Positions 34,876-46,620 of a DNA stretch of 64,000 bases are shown here, piece after piece (within the stretch, counting starts at the first letter, position 1; each line of letters opens with the position of its first letter). The DNA comes from Tenodera sinensis. Taxonomy: Eukaryota; Arthropoda; Insecta; Mantodea; Mantidae. A program made the position numbers and the translations under genes. Under the pieces are notes generated by a model that saw only the letters and a program-made list of their open reading frames with translations, had not been told where the DNA came from and ran no database searches. Where the stretch lies: assembly GCA_030765045.1 (NCBI GenBank), contig CM060966.1, positions 63,882,786 through 63,946,785 on the forward strand, given 5' to 3'.

Positions 34876-36179
34876 TCATGCATTCATTCATTCTTTCTTT
34901 CTTTCTTACTTTCTGTCTTTCTTTCTTTCTTTCGATCTTTATTCCTTTCTTTCTTTTCTTAAATCTTTCCTTCTTTTTTTTCTTTCTATTTCATTACTTC
35001 TTTCTTTCTTCCCTCCTTTATTTCTTTCTTTCAATCTTTCTTTATTTCTTTCTCTCTTTATTTATTTCTCTCCCTCTCTCTTCCTTTCTTTCTATCTTTC
35101 TTAACTTCTTTCTTTTTTCCTTGTTTCTATCTTTCTTTTTTCTTTCTTTCTATCTTTCTTTCTTCCTTCCTTTCTTTCTTTCTTCCTTTGTTTCTTTCTT
35201 ACTTTCTTTCTTTCTTTCTTTCTTTCTGTCTTTCAATCTTCCTCTCTTCCTCTGTTTCTCTCTTTCTTACATTCTTTCTTTCTTTATCTCTTCCTTTCTT
35301 TCTTACTTGCTTTCTTTCTTTCTTTCCTTCCTTCCTTCTTTCTTTCTTTCTTTACATCTTCCTTTCTTTCTTTCTTTCTTCGTTTCTTTCTTTCTATTTT
35401 TCTTAGTTTCTTTCTTTCTTTCTCTCTATCCTTCTTTCTTTCCTTCTGTCTTCCTTGTTTGTAATTTTTGTTTCCCTCTTTCCTTCTTCCCTTCTTTCCT
35501 TCTTTCTTTCATTCTTTCTATCTTTCTTTTTTCTTATTTCATTGATTCTTTCTTTCTTTCTTTCTGTCTTTCTCACTTCCTCTCTTCCTCCCTTTCTCTC
35601 CGTCTCTCATTCTTTCTTTCCCTCTTTCTTTCTTTCTTACTTACTTTCTTTCTCTCTTTCTTTCTATGTTTTGTTCTTTCTTTCTTTCCTTCTTTCTTTC
35701 TTTGTTTCTTTCTTTCTTTCTGTCTTTCTTTCTTCTTTTGTTCCTTTCTTTCTTTCTTTCTTTCCTTCTTCCTTTCTGTCTTTCTTTCTTCCTTTCTTCC
35801 TTCCTCTCTTTCTTTCTTTCTTTCTTTCTATCTTTCTCTCTTCCTTTCCTTCTTTCTTTCTCACTTTCCTTCGTTCTTTCGTTCTTTCTTTCTTTCTTTC
35901 TATCTTTCATTCCTTCTTTCTTTCTATCTTTCTTCCTTCCTTCCTTTCTTTCCTTCTTTGTTTCTTTCTTGCTATTTTTCTTTCTTTTCTCATTTCTTTT
36001 TTTCTTTCTTTCTTTCTTTCTTACTTATCTTCTTCCTTTCTTTCTTTCTTCCTTTTTGTTTCTTTCTTTATTTCTTTATTTCTGTCTTTCTTTCTTTCTA
36101 TCTTTCTTTCCTTCTTTCTTTCTTTTTTTCTTTCTTTCCTTCTTTCTTCCTTACTTCCTTTCTTTCTTTTGTGTGTTTC

Positions 36180-36181
36180 CT

Positions 36182-36217
<36 letters not shown>

Positions 36218-36845
36218 TCAATCTTTCTTTCTTTCTTTCTTTCTATCTAACTTTGTTTCTTTCTATCTATCTTTCTTTACTTCTATTTTTCTTTCTGTCT
36301 TTCTTTCTTTCTTTCTTTCTTTCTGTCTTTCTCTCTTCCTCTCTTCTTCTCTTTCTTTCTTACTTGCTTTCTTTCTTTCATTCTTTTTTTCTTTCTCTGT
36401 TTCTATCTTTCTTTCTGTCTTTCTTCGTTTGTGGCTTTCTTCTCTCTGTCTCCCTTTCTTTCCCTGTTTCTTACTTCATTTCGTACTTTCTTTCTTTCTT
36501 TCCTTCTTTCTTTCTTCCTATCTTTCTTACTTTCTTTCTTTCTTTCAATCTATCTTTCCTTCTTTCTTTCCTTCTTCCTTTCTATCCTTCTCTCTTTCTT
36601 TCTTCCTTTTTTTCTGTTTTTGTTTGTTTGTTTCTTTCTTTCTTTTTTTGTTTCTTTGTGTCTTTCTTTCTATCTTTCTTTCCTTCTTTCTTTCTTTCTT
36701 TCTTTCTTTCATTCATTCATTCGTTCTTTCTTTATTTCTTTTATCCTTTCTCTCTTTCCTTCTTCCTTTCTTTCTGTCTTTGTTTGTTTGTTTCTTTCTT
36801 TCTATATGTCTTTCCTTCTTTCTTTCATTCTTTCTTTCTTTCCCG

Positions 36846-36899
<54 letters not shown>

Positions 36900-37676
36900 G
36901 TCTTTCTATCTTTCTTTCTTTCTTTCTTTTATATGTTTCTTTCTATCTTTCTTTCCTTCTTTCTTCCTTACTTTCATACTTTCTTTCTTTCTTTCTTTCT
37001 TTGTTTCTTTCTTTCTGTCTGTCTCTCTTCCTCTCTTCTTTTTTTTCTTTCTTACTTGCTTTCTTTCATTCTTTCTTTCTTTCTCTCTTTCTATCTTTCT
37101 CCCTTTCTGTGTTTCTTCATTTGTGCCTTACTTTCTCTCTCTCTCCCTTTATTTCCTTCTATTTGTGTTCATTTCTTTCTTTCTTTCTTTCTTCGTGTCT
37201 TTCTTACTTTCTTTCTATCTATCTTTCTTTCTTTCTTTACTTCTTTCTTTCTGTCTTTCTTTACTTCCTTTCTTTCTGTCTTTCTTTGTTTGTTTGTTTC
37301 TTTCTTTCTTTGTTTCTTTCATTCTTTCCTTCTTTCTTTCTATCTTTCTTTCATTCATTCCTTCTTTCCTTCTTTCTTTCTTTCATTCATCCTTTCTCTC
37401 TTTCATTCTTCCTTTCTTTCTGTTTCTTTGTTTGTTTCTTTCTTTCTATTCGTCCTTCTTTCTTTCTTTCATTCTTTCTTTCCCGCTTTCTTTCTTTCTT
37501 TCTATCTTTTTTACTTCTTTCTTTCTTTCTTTCTACCTTTCTTTCTTTCTTTGTTTCTTTCTTGCTATCTTTCTATCTTTCTTTTCTTATTACTTCCTTT
37601 TGTTCTTTCTTTCCTTCTTTCTTTCTTTCTTTCCTTATTTCTTGCTTACTTCCTTTCTTTCTATTGTGTGTTTCCT

Positions 37677-37680
<4 letters not shown>
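36180..37680 (+). repeat. ~1.5-kb barcode unit, first of a series
   Basis: Two ~640-bp monomers are marked by CCCGC at 36,842 and 37,482. The unit start (TTTCAATCTTTC, then CTATCTAACTTTG, TTTACTTCTATTTTTC) recurs after 37,690 and after 41,640. It ends with CTATTGTGTGTTTCC. Confidence 0.65.
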
Positions 37681-37689
<9 letters not shown>

Positions 37690-37708
<19 letters not shown>

Positions 37709-39845
37709 TCAATCTTTCTTTCTTTCTTTCTTTCTTTCTATCTTTGTTTCTTTCTATCTATCTTTCTTTACTTCTATTTTTCTTTCTGTCTTTCTTTCTT
37801 TCTTTCTTTCTTTCTGTCTTTCTCTCTTCCTCTCTTCTTCTCTTTCTTTCTTACTTGCTTTCTTTCTTTCATTCTTTCTTTCTTTCTCTGTTTCTATCTT
37901 TCTTTCTGTCTTTCTTCCTTCGTGCCTTTCTTCTCTCTGTCTCTCTTTCTTTCCCTGTTTCTTTCTTCATTTCCTACTTTCTTTCTTTCTTTCTTTCTTC
38001 CTATCTCTCTTACTTTCTATCTTTCTTTCAATCTATCTTTCCTTCTTTCTTTCCTTCTTCCTTTCTATCCTTCTCTCTTTCTTCCTTCCTTCTTTTTCTG
38101 TTTTTGTTTGTTTGTTTCTTTCTTTCTTTCTTTGTTTCTTTGTGTCTTTCTTTCTATCTTTCTTTCCTTCTTTCTTTCTTTCTTTCTTTCTTTCTTTCAT
38201 TCATTCATTCGTTCTTTATTTCTTTTATCCTTTCTCTCTTTCCTTCTTCCTTTCTTTCTGTCTTTGTTTGGTTGTTTCTTTCTTTCTATATGTCTTTCCT
38301 TCTTTCTTTCATTCATTCTTTCTTTCCCGCTTTCTTTCTTTCTTTTTTCTTTCTTCCTTTCTTTCTTTCTGTCTTTCTATCTTTCTTTCTTTTATATCTT
38401 TCTTTCTATCTTTCTTTCCTTCTTTCTTCCTTACTTTCATACTTTCTTTCTTTCTTTCTTTGTTTCTTTCTTTCTGTCTGTCTGTCTCTCTTCCTCTCTT
38501 CTTTTTTTTCTTTCTTACTTGCTTTCTTTCATTCTTTCTTTCTTTCTCTCTTTCTATCTTTCTCCCTTTCTGTGTTTCTTCATTTGTGCCTTACTTTCTC
38601 TCTCTCTCCCTTTATTTCCTTCTATTTGTGTTCATTTCTTTCTCTCTTTCTTTCTTCGTGTCTTTCTTACTTTCTTTCTTTCTATCTATCTTTCCTTCTT
38701 TCTTTACTTCTTTCTTTCTGTCTTTCTTTACTTCCTTTCTTTCTGGCTTTCTTTGTTTGTTTGTTTGTTCCTTTCTTTCTTTGTTTCTTTATTTCTTTCC
38801 TCTTTCTTTCTATCTTTCTTTCATTCTTTCCTTCTTTCTTACTTTCATTCATCCTTTCTCTCTTTCATTCTTCCTTTCTTTCTGTCTTTCTTTGTTTGTT
38901 TCTTTCTTTCTATTCGTCCTTCTTTCTTTCTTTCATTCTTTCTTTCCCGCTTTCTTTCTTTCTTTCTATCTTTTTTACTTTTTTCTTTCTTTCTTTCTAC
39001 CTTTCTTTCTTCCTCTCTTTCTTGCTATCTTTCTATCTTTCTTTTCTTATTACTTTCTTTTGTTCTTTCTTTCCTTCTTTCTTTCTTTCTTTCTTTGCTT
39101 CTTTCTTTCTTTATTACTCTCTTTCTTTCTATCTTTCTTTCCTTCTTTCTTTCTTTCTTTCTTTCTTATTTTCTTTCTTTCCTTCTTCCTTTCTTTCTTT
39201 CTTTGTTTCTTTCTTTCTTTCTGTCTTTCTCTCTTCCTCCCTTCTTCTCTTTCATTCTTTATTTCTTACTTGCTTTCTTTCTTTCTCTCTTTCTATCTTT
39301 CTTTCTGTCTTTCTTCCTTAGTGCCTTTCTTTCTCTCTTTCTCCCTTTCTTTGCTTCTTTCTTTCTTTCTTTCTTTCTGTCTTTCTTTCTATCTTTCTTT
39401 CCTTCTTTCGTCCTTACTTTCTTTCTTTCTATCTTTCTTTCCGTCGTTCTTTCTTTCTTTCTTTGTTTCTTTCTTTCTGTCTTTCTCTCTTCCTCTCTTC
39501 TTATCTTTCTTTCTTTCTTACTTGCTTTCTTTCTTTCTTTCTTTCTTACTATCTTTCTGTCTTTCTTCCTTTGTGCCTTTCTTTCTCTCTGTCTCCCTTT
39601 CTTTCCCTCTTTCTATCTTCCTTCCTTTCGTTCTTTTTTCCTATTTTTCTTACTTTCTTTCTGTCTTTCAATCTATCTTTTCTTCTTTCTTTCCCTCTTT
39701 CTTTCTTTCCCTCTTTCTTTCTTTCCTTCTTTCTTTCTTCCTTTATTTTTGTCTTTCTTTGTTTGTTTGTTTCTTTCTTTCTTTGTTTGTTTCTTTCTTT
39801 CTTTCTATATGTCTTTCCTTCTTTCTTTCTTACTTTGATTTTTTC
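37690..39845 (+). repeat. ~2.1-kb block T1, paralogous to 41,645-43,690
   Basis: Shared marks in order: TTTACTTCTATTTTTC (about 37,770 and 41,683), TTGTTTGG or TTTAGTTG after TCTTTG (about 38,270 and 42,175), CCCGC (38,326 and 42,232; 38,946 and 42,862), TTTATTACTCTC (about 39,110 and 43,026), CCGTCGTTC (about 39,441 and 43,381) and TTACTTTGATTTTTTC (about 39,830 and 43,650). T1 keeps a ~120-bp stretch after 39,535 that the partner lacks. Confidence 0.75.
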
Positions 39846-40049
39846 TTTCCTTCTTTCTCCCTTTCTTTCTTTGTTTCCTTCTTTCTTTCTTTCTTTCTTT
39901 CTATCGTTCTGGCTTTCTTTATATATTTCATTCCTTCTCTTTTTCTTTCCTTCTTTCTTTCTATGTTTCTTTCGATCTTTCTTTCTTTCTTCCTTCCTTT
40001 CTATAATTCTCTCTTTCTTTCGTCCTTTCGTTCTGTCTTTGTTTGTTAC

Positions 40050-40964
40050 ATTCTTTCTTTCTTTCTATCTCTCTTTACATCTTTCTTTCTTTCTTCCTTC
40101 CTTTCTTTCCTTCTTTCTTTATTCCTTTCTTCCTCTCTTTCTTTCTTTCTCTCTCTCTTTCTTTCTTTCCTTCTTTCTTTCTCTCTATCTTTCTTTCTTT
40201 CTGTCTTTCTCTCTTTCTTTCCTTCTTTCTTTCTTTCCTTCTTTCTTTCTTTCTTTCTATCTTTCTCTCTATATTTGTTTCTTCCTTCCTTCCTTTCTTT
40301 CTTTCTTCTTTCTTTCATTCTTTCTTTCTTTCTTTCTTTCTTTGTGTCTTTCTTTCCTTCTTTCTTTCTTTCTTTGTTTGTTTCTTTGCTTCTTTCTTCG
40401 TTTCTTTCTTTCTTTCTAACTTTCTTTCTTTCTGTCTTTCAATCTCCCTCTCTTCCTCTCTTTCTCTCTTTCTTTCATTCTATCTTTCATTCCCTCTTTC
40501 TTTCTTACTTTCTTTCTTTCTTCTTTCGTTCCTTCTTTCTTTCTTTCTATCTTTCTTTCTTTCTTTGTTTCTATTTTTCTTACTTACTTTCTTTCTAGCT
40601 TTCTTTCCATTTTACTTTCTTGCTTTCTTTCCTTCTTTCTTTCTTGCTATTTTTCTTTCTTTCTTTCCTTCTTCCTTTCTTTCTTTCTTTCCTTCTTTCT
40701 TTCTTTCTTCCTTTATTATTTGTCTTTCTTTCTTTCATTGTTTCTTTCTTTCTTTTTCTCTTTCTCTCTTCCTCTCTTTGTCTCTTTCTTTCATTCTTCC
40801 TTTCTTTCCCTCTTTCTTTCTTTCTTACTTTCTTTCTTTCTTCCTTTCTTTCTTTCCATCTTTCTTTCTTTATTTCTATCTTTCTTTCTTTCATTGTTCC
40901 TTTCTTTCCTTCTTTCTTGCTTTGTCTTTCTTTCTTTCTATCTTTCCTCCCTACTTTCTTTCCT

Positions 40965-41007
<43 letters not shown>

Positions 41008-41644
41008 GTCTTTCTTAATATCTTTCTTTCTTTCCTTCTTTCTTGCTTTCTTCCTTTCTCTCTTTTCTTCTTTCTTTCTTGCTATTTTTCTTTCTTTCTT
41101 TTCTGATTTCTTTCTTTCTTTCGTTCCTTCTTTCTTTCTTTCTTTCCTTCTTTCTCTCTTACTTACTTTCTTTCTTTATTTCTTCCTTCCTTTCTTACTT
41201 TCTGTATTTCTTTCTGTCTATCTTTCTTTCCTTCTTTCTTTCTTTCTTTGTTTCTTTCTGTCTTTTTTCTTTCTTTCTATCTGTGTTTGTCTCTTCCTCT
41301 GTTCTGCTCTTTCTTTCTGTCTTTCTTTCTTACTTGCCTTATTTCTTTCTTTCTCTCTTTCTATTTTTCTTTCTATCTTTCTTCCTTTGTGCCTTTTTTG
41401 CTCCGTCTCCCTTTCTTTTCCTCTTTTTTTTCTTCTTTTCTTTCTTTCTTTCTTCCTGTTTTTCTTACTATCTATCTTTCCTTCTTTCTTTCTTTGTTTC
41501 CTTCTTTCTTTCTTTCTTTATTTCTTTCTTTCTATCTTTCTTTCTTTCATTCTTCGTTTCTTTCATTCTTTCTTTCATTCATTCATTCTTTCTTTCTTTC
41601 TTTCTTACTTTCTTTCTTTCTTTGTTTCGATCTTTATTCCTTTC
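40050..41644 (+). repeat. Segmental copy R2, paralogous to ~4,660-6,200
   Basis: The marks TTTACATC, CTCTCTCTCTTTC, CTTTCTAGC, TTATTATTTGTC, TTAATATC, TTTTCTGATTTC and TGCCTTTTTTGCTCC follow the same order as in the first copy, ~35.4 kb away. Substitutions and indels are more numerous than between the large tandem copies. Confidence 0.7.
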
Positions 41645-41706
41645 TTTCTTTCTTTCTATCTTTGTTTCTTTCTATCTATGTTTCTTTACTTCTATTTTTC
41701 TTTCTG

Positions 41707-41737
<31 letters not shown>

Positions 41738-43690
41738 GTCTTTCTCTCTTCCTCTCTTCTTCTCTTTCTTTCTTACTTGCTTTCTTTCTTTCATTCTTTC
41801 TTTCTTTCTCTGTTTCTATCTTTCTTTCTGTCTTTCTTCCTTTGTGCCTTTCTTCTCTCTGTCTCTTTCTTTCCCTGTTTCTTTCTTCATTTCCTACTTT
41901 CTTTCTTTTTTTCTTTCTTCCTATCTCTCTTACTTTCTTTCTTTCAATCTATCTTTCCTTCTTTCTTTCCTTCTTCCTTTCTATCCTTCTCTCTTTCTTT
42001 CTTCCTTCTTTTTCTGTTTTTGTTTGTTTGTTTGTTTCTTTCTTTCTTTGTTTCTTTGTGTCTTTCTTTCTATCTTTCTTTCCTTCTTTCTTTCTTTCTT
42101 TCTTTCATTCATTCGTTCTTTCTTTATTTCTTTTATCCTTTCTCTCTTTCCTTCTTCCTTTCTTTGTCTTTGTTTAGTTGTTTCTTTCTTTCTATATGTC
42201 TTTCCTTCTTTCTTTCATTCTTTCTTTCTTTCCCGCTTTCTTTCTTTCTTTCTTTTTTCTTTCTTCCTTTCTTTCTTTCTTTCTGTCTTTCTATCTTTCT
42301 TTCTTTTATATCTTTCTTTCTATCTTTCTTTCCTTCTTTCTTCCTTACTTTCATACTTTCTTTCTTTCTTTCTTTGTTTCTTTCTTTCTGTCTGTCTGTC
42401 TCTCTTCCTCTCTTCTTTTTTTTTCTTTCTTACTTGCTTTCTTTCATTCTTTCTTTCTTTCTCTCTTTCTATCTTTCTCCCTTTCTGTGTTTCTTCATTT
42501 GTGCCTTACTTTCTCTCTCTCTCCCTTTATTTCCTTCTATTTGTGTTCATTTCTTTCTCTCTTTCTTTCTTCGTGTCTTTCTTACTTTCTTTCTTTCTAT
42601 CTATCTTTCCTTCTTTCTTTACTTCTTTCTTTCTGTCTTTCTTTACTTCCTTTCTTTCTGGCTTTCTTTGTTTGTTTGTATGTTCCTTTCTTTCTTTGTT
42701 TCTTTATTTCTTTCCTTCTTTCTTTCTATCTTTCTTTCATTCTTTCCTTCTTTCTTTCTTTCATTCATCCTTTCTCTCTTTCATTCTTCCTTTCTTTCTG
42801 TCTTTCTTTGTTTGTTTCTTTCTTTCTATTCGTCCTTCTTTCTTTCTTTCATTCTTTCTTTCCCGCTTTCTTTCTTTCTTTCTATCTTTTTTACTTTTTT
42901 CTTTCTTTCTTTCTACCTTTCTTTCTTCCTTTCTTTCTTGCTATCTTTCTATCTTTCTTTTCTTATTACTTTCTTTTGTTCTTTCTTTCCTTCTTTCTTT
43001 CTTTCTTTCTTTGCTTCTTTCTTTCTTTATTACTCTCTTTCTTTCTATCTTTCTTTCCTTCTTTCTTTCTTTCTTTCTTCCTTTCTTTCTTTCTTTCTTT
43101 CTTATTTTCTTTCTTTCCTTCTTCCTTTCTTTCTTTCTTTGTTTCTTTCTTTCTTTCTGTCTTTCTCTCTTCCTCCCTTCTTCTCTTTCATTCTTTATTT
43201 CTTACTTGCTTTCTTTCTTTCTCTCTTTCTATCTTTCTTTCTGTCTTTCTTCCTTAGTGCCTTTCTTTCTCTCTTTCTCCCTTTCTTTCCTTCTTTCTTT
43301 CTTTCTTTCTTTCTTTCTGTCTTTCTTTCTATCTTTCTTTCCTTCTTTCGTCCTAACTTTCTTTCTTTCTATCTTTCTTTCCGTCGTTCTTTCTTTCTTT
43401 CTTTGTTTCTTTCTTTCTGTCTTTCTCTCTTCCTCTCTTCTTATCTTTCTTTCTTTCTTACTTGCTTTCGTTCTTTTTTCCTATTTTTCTTACTTTCTTT
43501 CTGTCTTTCAATCTATCTTTTCTTCTTTCTTTCCCTCTTTCTTTCTTTCCCTCTTTCTTTCTTCCTTTATTTTTGTCTTTCTTTGTTTGTTTGTTTGTTT
43601 CTTTCTTTGTTTGTTTCTTTCTTTCTATATGTCTTTCCTTCTTTCTTTCTTACTTTGATTTTTTCTTTCCTTCTTTCTCCCTTTCTTTAT
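41645..43690 (+). repeat. ~2.0-kb block T2, paralogous to 37,690-39,845
   Basis: Follows R2 and repeats the T1 mark series. It contains the last CCCGC marks (42,232 and 42,862) and the last CTATATGTC mark (about 43,625) in the window. T2 ends where T1 also loses similarity, just after the TTTGATTTTTTC mark. Confidence 0.75.
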
Positions 43691-44752
43691 CTGTTTCTCT
43701 CTTTCTTACTTTCTTTCATTCTTTCATTCTTTCTTCCTTTCTTTTTTTCTTTCTTTCTGTCTTACTTTCTATCTATCTTTCTTTTCTTCTTTCTTTCCTT
43801 CCTTCTTTCTTTCTTTCTATCTTTCTTAATATCTTTCTTTCTTTCTTCCTTCCTTCCTTTCATTCTTTCTTTATTTCTCTCTTCCTTTCTTTCTGTCTTT
43901 GTGTGTTTCGTTCTTTCTTTCTTTCTTCCTTTCTGACTTTCTTTCTTTCTTTGTTTCTTTCTTTCTAACTTTCTTTCCTACTTTCTTTCTTTCCTTTTTT
44001 CTTTCTTTCTTTCATTCCTTCTTTCTTTTTTCTCTCTACCTTTCTCTGTTTTGTTTCCCTCTTTCTTTCTTGCTTGCTTTCTTTCTTTCCTTCTTTCTTT
44101 CTTTGATTCTTTCTTTGTTTCTTTCCCTCTTTCTTTCTTTCTTTCTGTCTTCCTTCTTTCTTTTTTCTTTCTATCTATCTTTCTTACTTTCTTTCTTTCT
44201 TTCTTTCCTTTTTGATTTCTTTCTTTGTTTCCTTCTTTCCTTCTTGCTATTTTACCTTCTTTCTTTCCTTCTTCATTTCTTTCGTTCTTTCTTACTTTCT
44301 TTTTGGTTTCTTTCTTTCTTCCTTTCTTTCTTTCTTTTTTTGTTTCTTTCTTTCTTACTTTCTTTCTTTCTTTCTTACTTTCTTTCTTTCTTTCTTTCTT
44401 CCTTCCTTTCTTTCTTTCTTTCTTTCTGTCTTTCTATCTTTCTTTCTATCTTTCTTTCCTTGTTTGTTTCCTTCTTTCTCTATTTCTTTCTATTTTCTTT
44501 CTGTCTATCGCTCTTCCTCTCTTCCTGTCTTTCTCTCTTTCTTGCTTTCTTTATATTTTTGTTTCTTTCCTTCTTCCGTTCTTTCTTCTTTCTTTCTTTC
44601 CTTCTTTCTTTCTTTTTATTTTTCTGTCTTTCTTTCCTTCTTCCTTTCTATCTTTCTGTCGTTGTTTCTTTCTTTCTTTCTTCCGTTCTTTATCTCTTTC
44701 TTTTATATTCTCTTCCTCTTTTTCTTTCCTTCTATCTTCCTTTTTTCTTTTT

Positions 44753-44783
<31 letters not shown>

Positions 44784-45330
44784 GTCATTCTTTCTTTCTA
44801 TCTTTCTTTGCTTCCTTCTTTCGTTCCTTCTTTCTTTAATTCTTTTTATCTTCCCCTCTTTCTTTATTTCTTTCTCTCTTTTTATCTTTCTTCCTTTCTT
44901 CCTTTCTCTCTTTCTTTCCCTCTTTCTTTCTTTCTTACTTGCTTGCTTTCTTTCTTTCTTTCTTTCTTTCTTTCTCTCTTTCTATCTTTCTATCTTTATT
45001 TCTTTCTTTCTCTCTTTCTTTCTATCTTTCTTTCCTTCTTTCTTCCTTACTTTCTTTCTTTCTATCTCCCGTTCTTTCTTTCTTTCTTTCTTTCTGCATG
45101 TCTCTCTTCCTCTCTTTCTTTCATTCTTTCTTTCTTCCTTCCTTTCTTTCCTTCTTGGTTTTTTCTTTCTATCCTTACTTTTTCTTTTTTCTTTCTTTCT
45201 TTCTTTTTTTCTTTCTGTCTTTCTATCTTTCTTTACTTCTTTCTTTCTTTCCTTCTTTCTTTCATTCTTTCTTTCTTTCTGTCTTTCTATCTTTCTTTCT
45301 ATCGTTCTTTCCTTCTCTCTTTCTTTCTTT
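43690..45330 (+). repeat. Transition zone of the tract
   Basis: TTTC repeat without the CCCGC and CTATATGTC marks of the 5' part. The first CTGTCTATCGCTC mark of the 3' part occurs at 44,501. I see no tandem partner for most of this stretch and no complex sequence in it. Confidence 0.6.
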
Positions 45331-45990
45331 CTCTCTGTCTTTATATCTTTCTTTCCTTCTTTCTTCCTTACTTTCCTTCCTTCTATCTTTCTTTCTGTCT
45401 TTCTTTCTTTCCATCTTTCTTTCTTTCTGTCTTTCTCTCTTCCTCTCTTCTTCTCTTTCTTTCTTTCTTCCTTGCTTTCTTTCTTTCTTTCTCTCGGTTT
45501 CTATCTTTCTTTCTTTCTTTCTGTCTTTCTTCCTTTGTGCCTTTCTTTCTCTCGATCTCCCTTTCTTTCCTTCTTTCTTTCTTCCTTTCTTTCTTTCTTT
45601 CTTTCTTTCTTCCTATATTTCTTACTATCTTTCTATCTATCCCTCCTTGTTTCTTTCTTTCTTTTTCTCTATCTTTCTTTCTTTCTTTTTATCTTTCATT
45701 TCTTCTTTCTTTCTTTTTTCTTTCTGTCTATCGCTCTTCCTCTCTTCCTGTATTTCTCTCTTTCTTCCTTCCTTTCTACCTTTCTTTCTTTCTCTCTCTT
45801 TCTTTCTTCCTTTCTTTCTGTCTTTCTTTCTTTGTTTCCTTCTTTCTTTCTTTCATTCTTTCTATTTTTCTCTCTTTCTTTCCTTCTATCCTTTCTATAT
45901 TTCTTTCTTTCTTTCATTCATTAGTACATTTATTCATTCATTAATTCATTCATTCTTTCATTCATTCATTTGTTCATTCATTAACTCATT
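45331..45990 (+). repeat. ~0.65-kb segmental copy, paralogous to 48,888-49,530
   Basis: CTCTCTGTCTTTATATC occurs at 45,331 and 48,888 (offset 3,557). The pair continues through CTTGCTTTC, TCTCTCGGTTTC, CTGTCTATCGCTC (45,724 and 49,278) and the ATTC cluster with TTAGTACATT (45,921 and 49,462). Confidence 0.8.
45914..45990 (+). repeat. Degenerate (ATTC)n cluster
   Basis: ATTC units with interruptions TTAGTACATT, ATTAATTC, TTTGTTC and ATTAACTC. The same layout is at 49,455-49,528, where the last two marks differ (TTCGTTC, ATTAATTC). Related clusters lie at 50,813-50,895, 52,603-52,672, 55,078-55,142, 57,723-57,788 and 59,116-59,200. Confidence 0.8.
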
Positions 45991-45999
45991 CTTTCTTTC

Positions 46000-46170
46000 T
46001 TTATTTATTTCTTTCTTTGTTATTCTCATCCACTTTTTCTCTCTTTCTATCTTACTTACTTTCTTTCTTTGTTGCTTTCTTTCCTTCTTTCTTTCTGTAT
46101 TTCTCTCTTCCTCTTTTCCTCTCTTTCTTTAATTCTTTCTCACTTCCGTTCTCTCTTTGTTTCTTTCTTT
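46000..46170 (+). repeat. TTTC tract without recognised partner
   Basis: Ordinary degenerate tetranucleotide repeat with the mark TTATTCTCATCCAC near 46,020. No feature beyond the repeat is visible. Confidence 0.6.
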
Positions 46171-46620
46171 GTTTTTTCTTTCTTTCCTTCCTTTTTTCTT
46201 TCTTTCTTTCTATCTTTCTTACTTTTTTCTGTCTGTTTCTTTCTTTCATTCTTTCTTTCTTTCTTCCTTTCTATCTCTCTTTCTCTCCTTCTTTGTAACT
46301 CTATTAGTTTCTTAGTTTCTTTCTTTCTTACTTTCTTTCTTCCTTTCTTTCCTTCTTCCTTTTTTTCTTTCCTTCCTTCTTTCTTTCTTTGTTTTTTCTT
46401 TCTTTCCTTCCTTTTTTCTTTCTTTCTTTCTATCTTTCTTTCTTTCTATCTTTCTTTCTTTTTTCTGTCTGTTTCTTTCTTTCATTCTTTCTTTCTTCCT
46501 TTCTATCTCTCTTTCTCTCCTTCTTTGTAACTCTATTAGTTTCTTAGTTTCTTTCTTTCTTACTTTCTTTCTTCCTTTCTTTCTTTCTTCCTTTTTTTCT
46601 TTCCTTCCTTCTTTCTTTCT
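46171..46620 (+). repeat. ~230-bp tandem pair
   Basis: GTTTTTTCTTTC then CCTTCCTTTTTTC starts at 46,171 and again at 46,391. Both copies run through CTGTCTGTTTC (46,230 and 46,466), TTTGTAACTCTATTAG (about 46,292 and 46,524) and TTTCTTAGTTTC. The offset drifts from 220 to 236 bp through TTTC-unit gains and losses. Confidence 0.82.

Larger units (their letters stand above)
26471..37680 (+). repeat. Large tandem duplication, copy 2 (~11.2 kb)
   Basis: Head-to-tail partner of 16,896-26,470. Differences seen: one ~100-bp loss near 30,410 (copy 1 keeps the CTACTTTACTTGG segment around 20,845-20,950), an extra ~1.7 kb at 31,850-33,565, and small changes in microsatellite length. At its right end the sequence continues into more TTTC repeat, whereas copy 1 switches at the same point to CAGTCTTCC, which defines the tandem junction. 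Confidence 0.83.
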
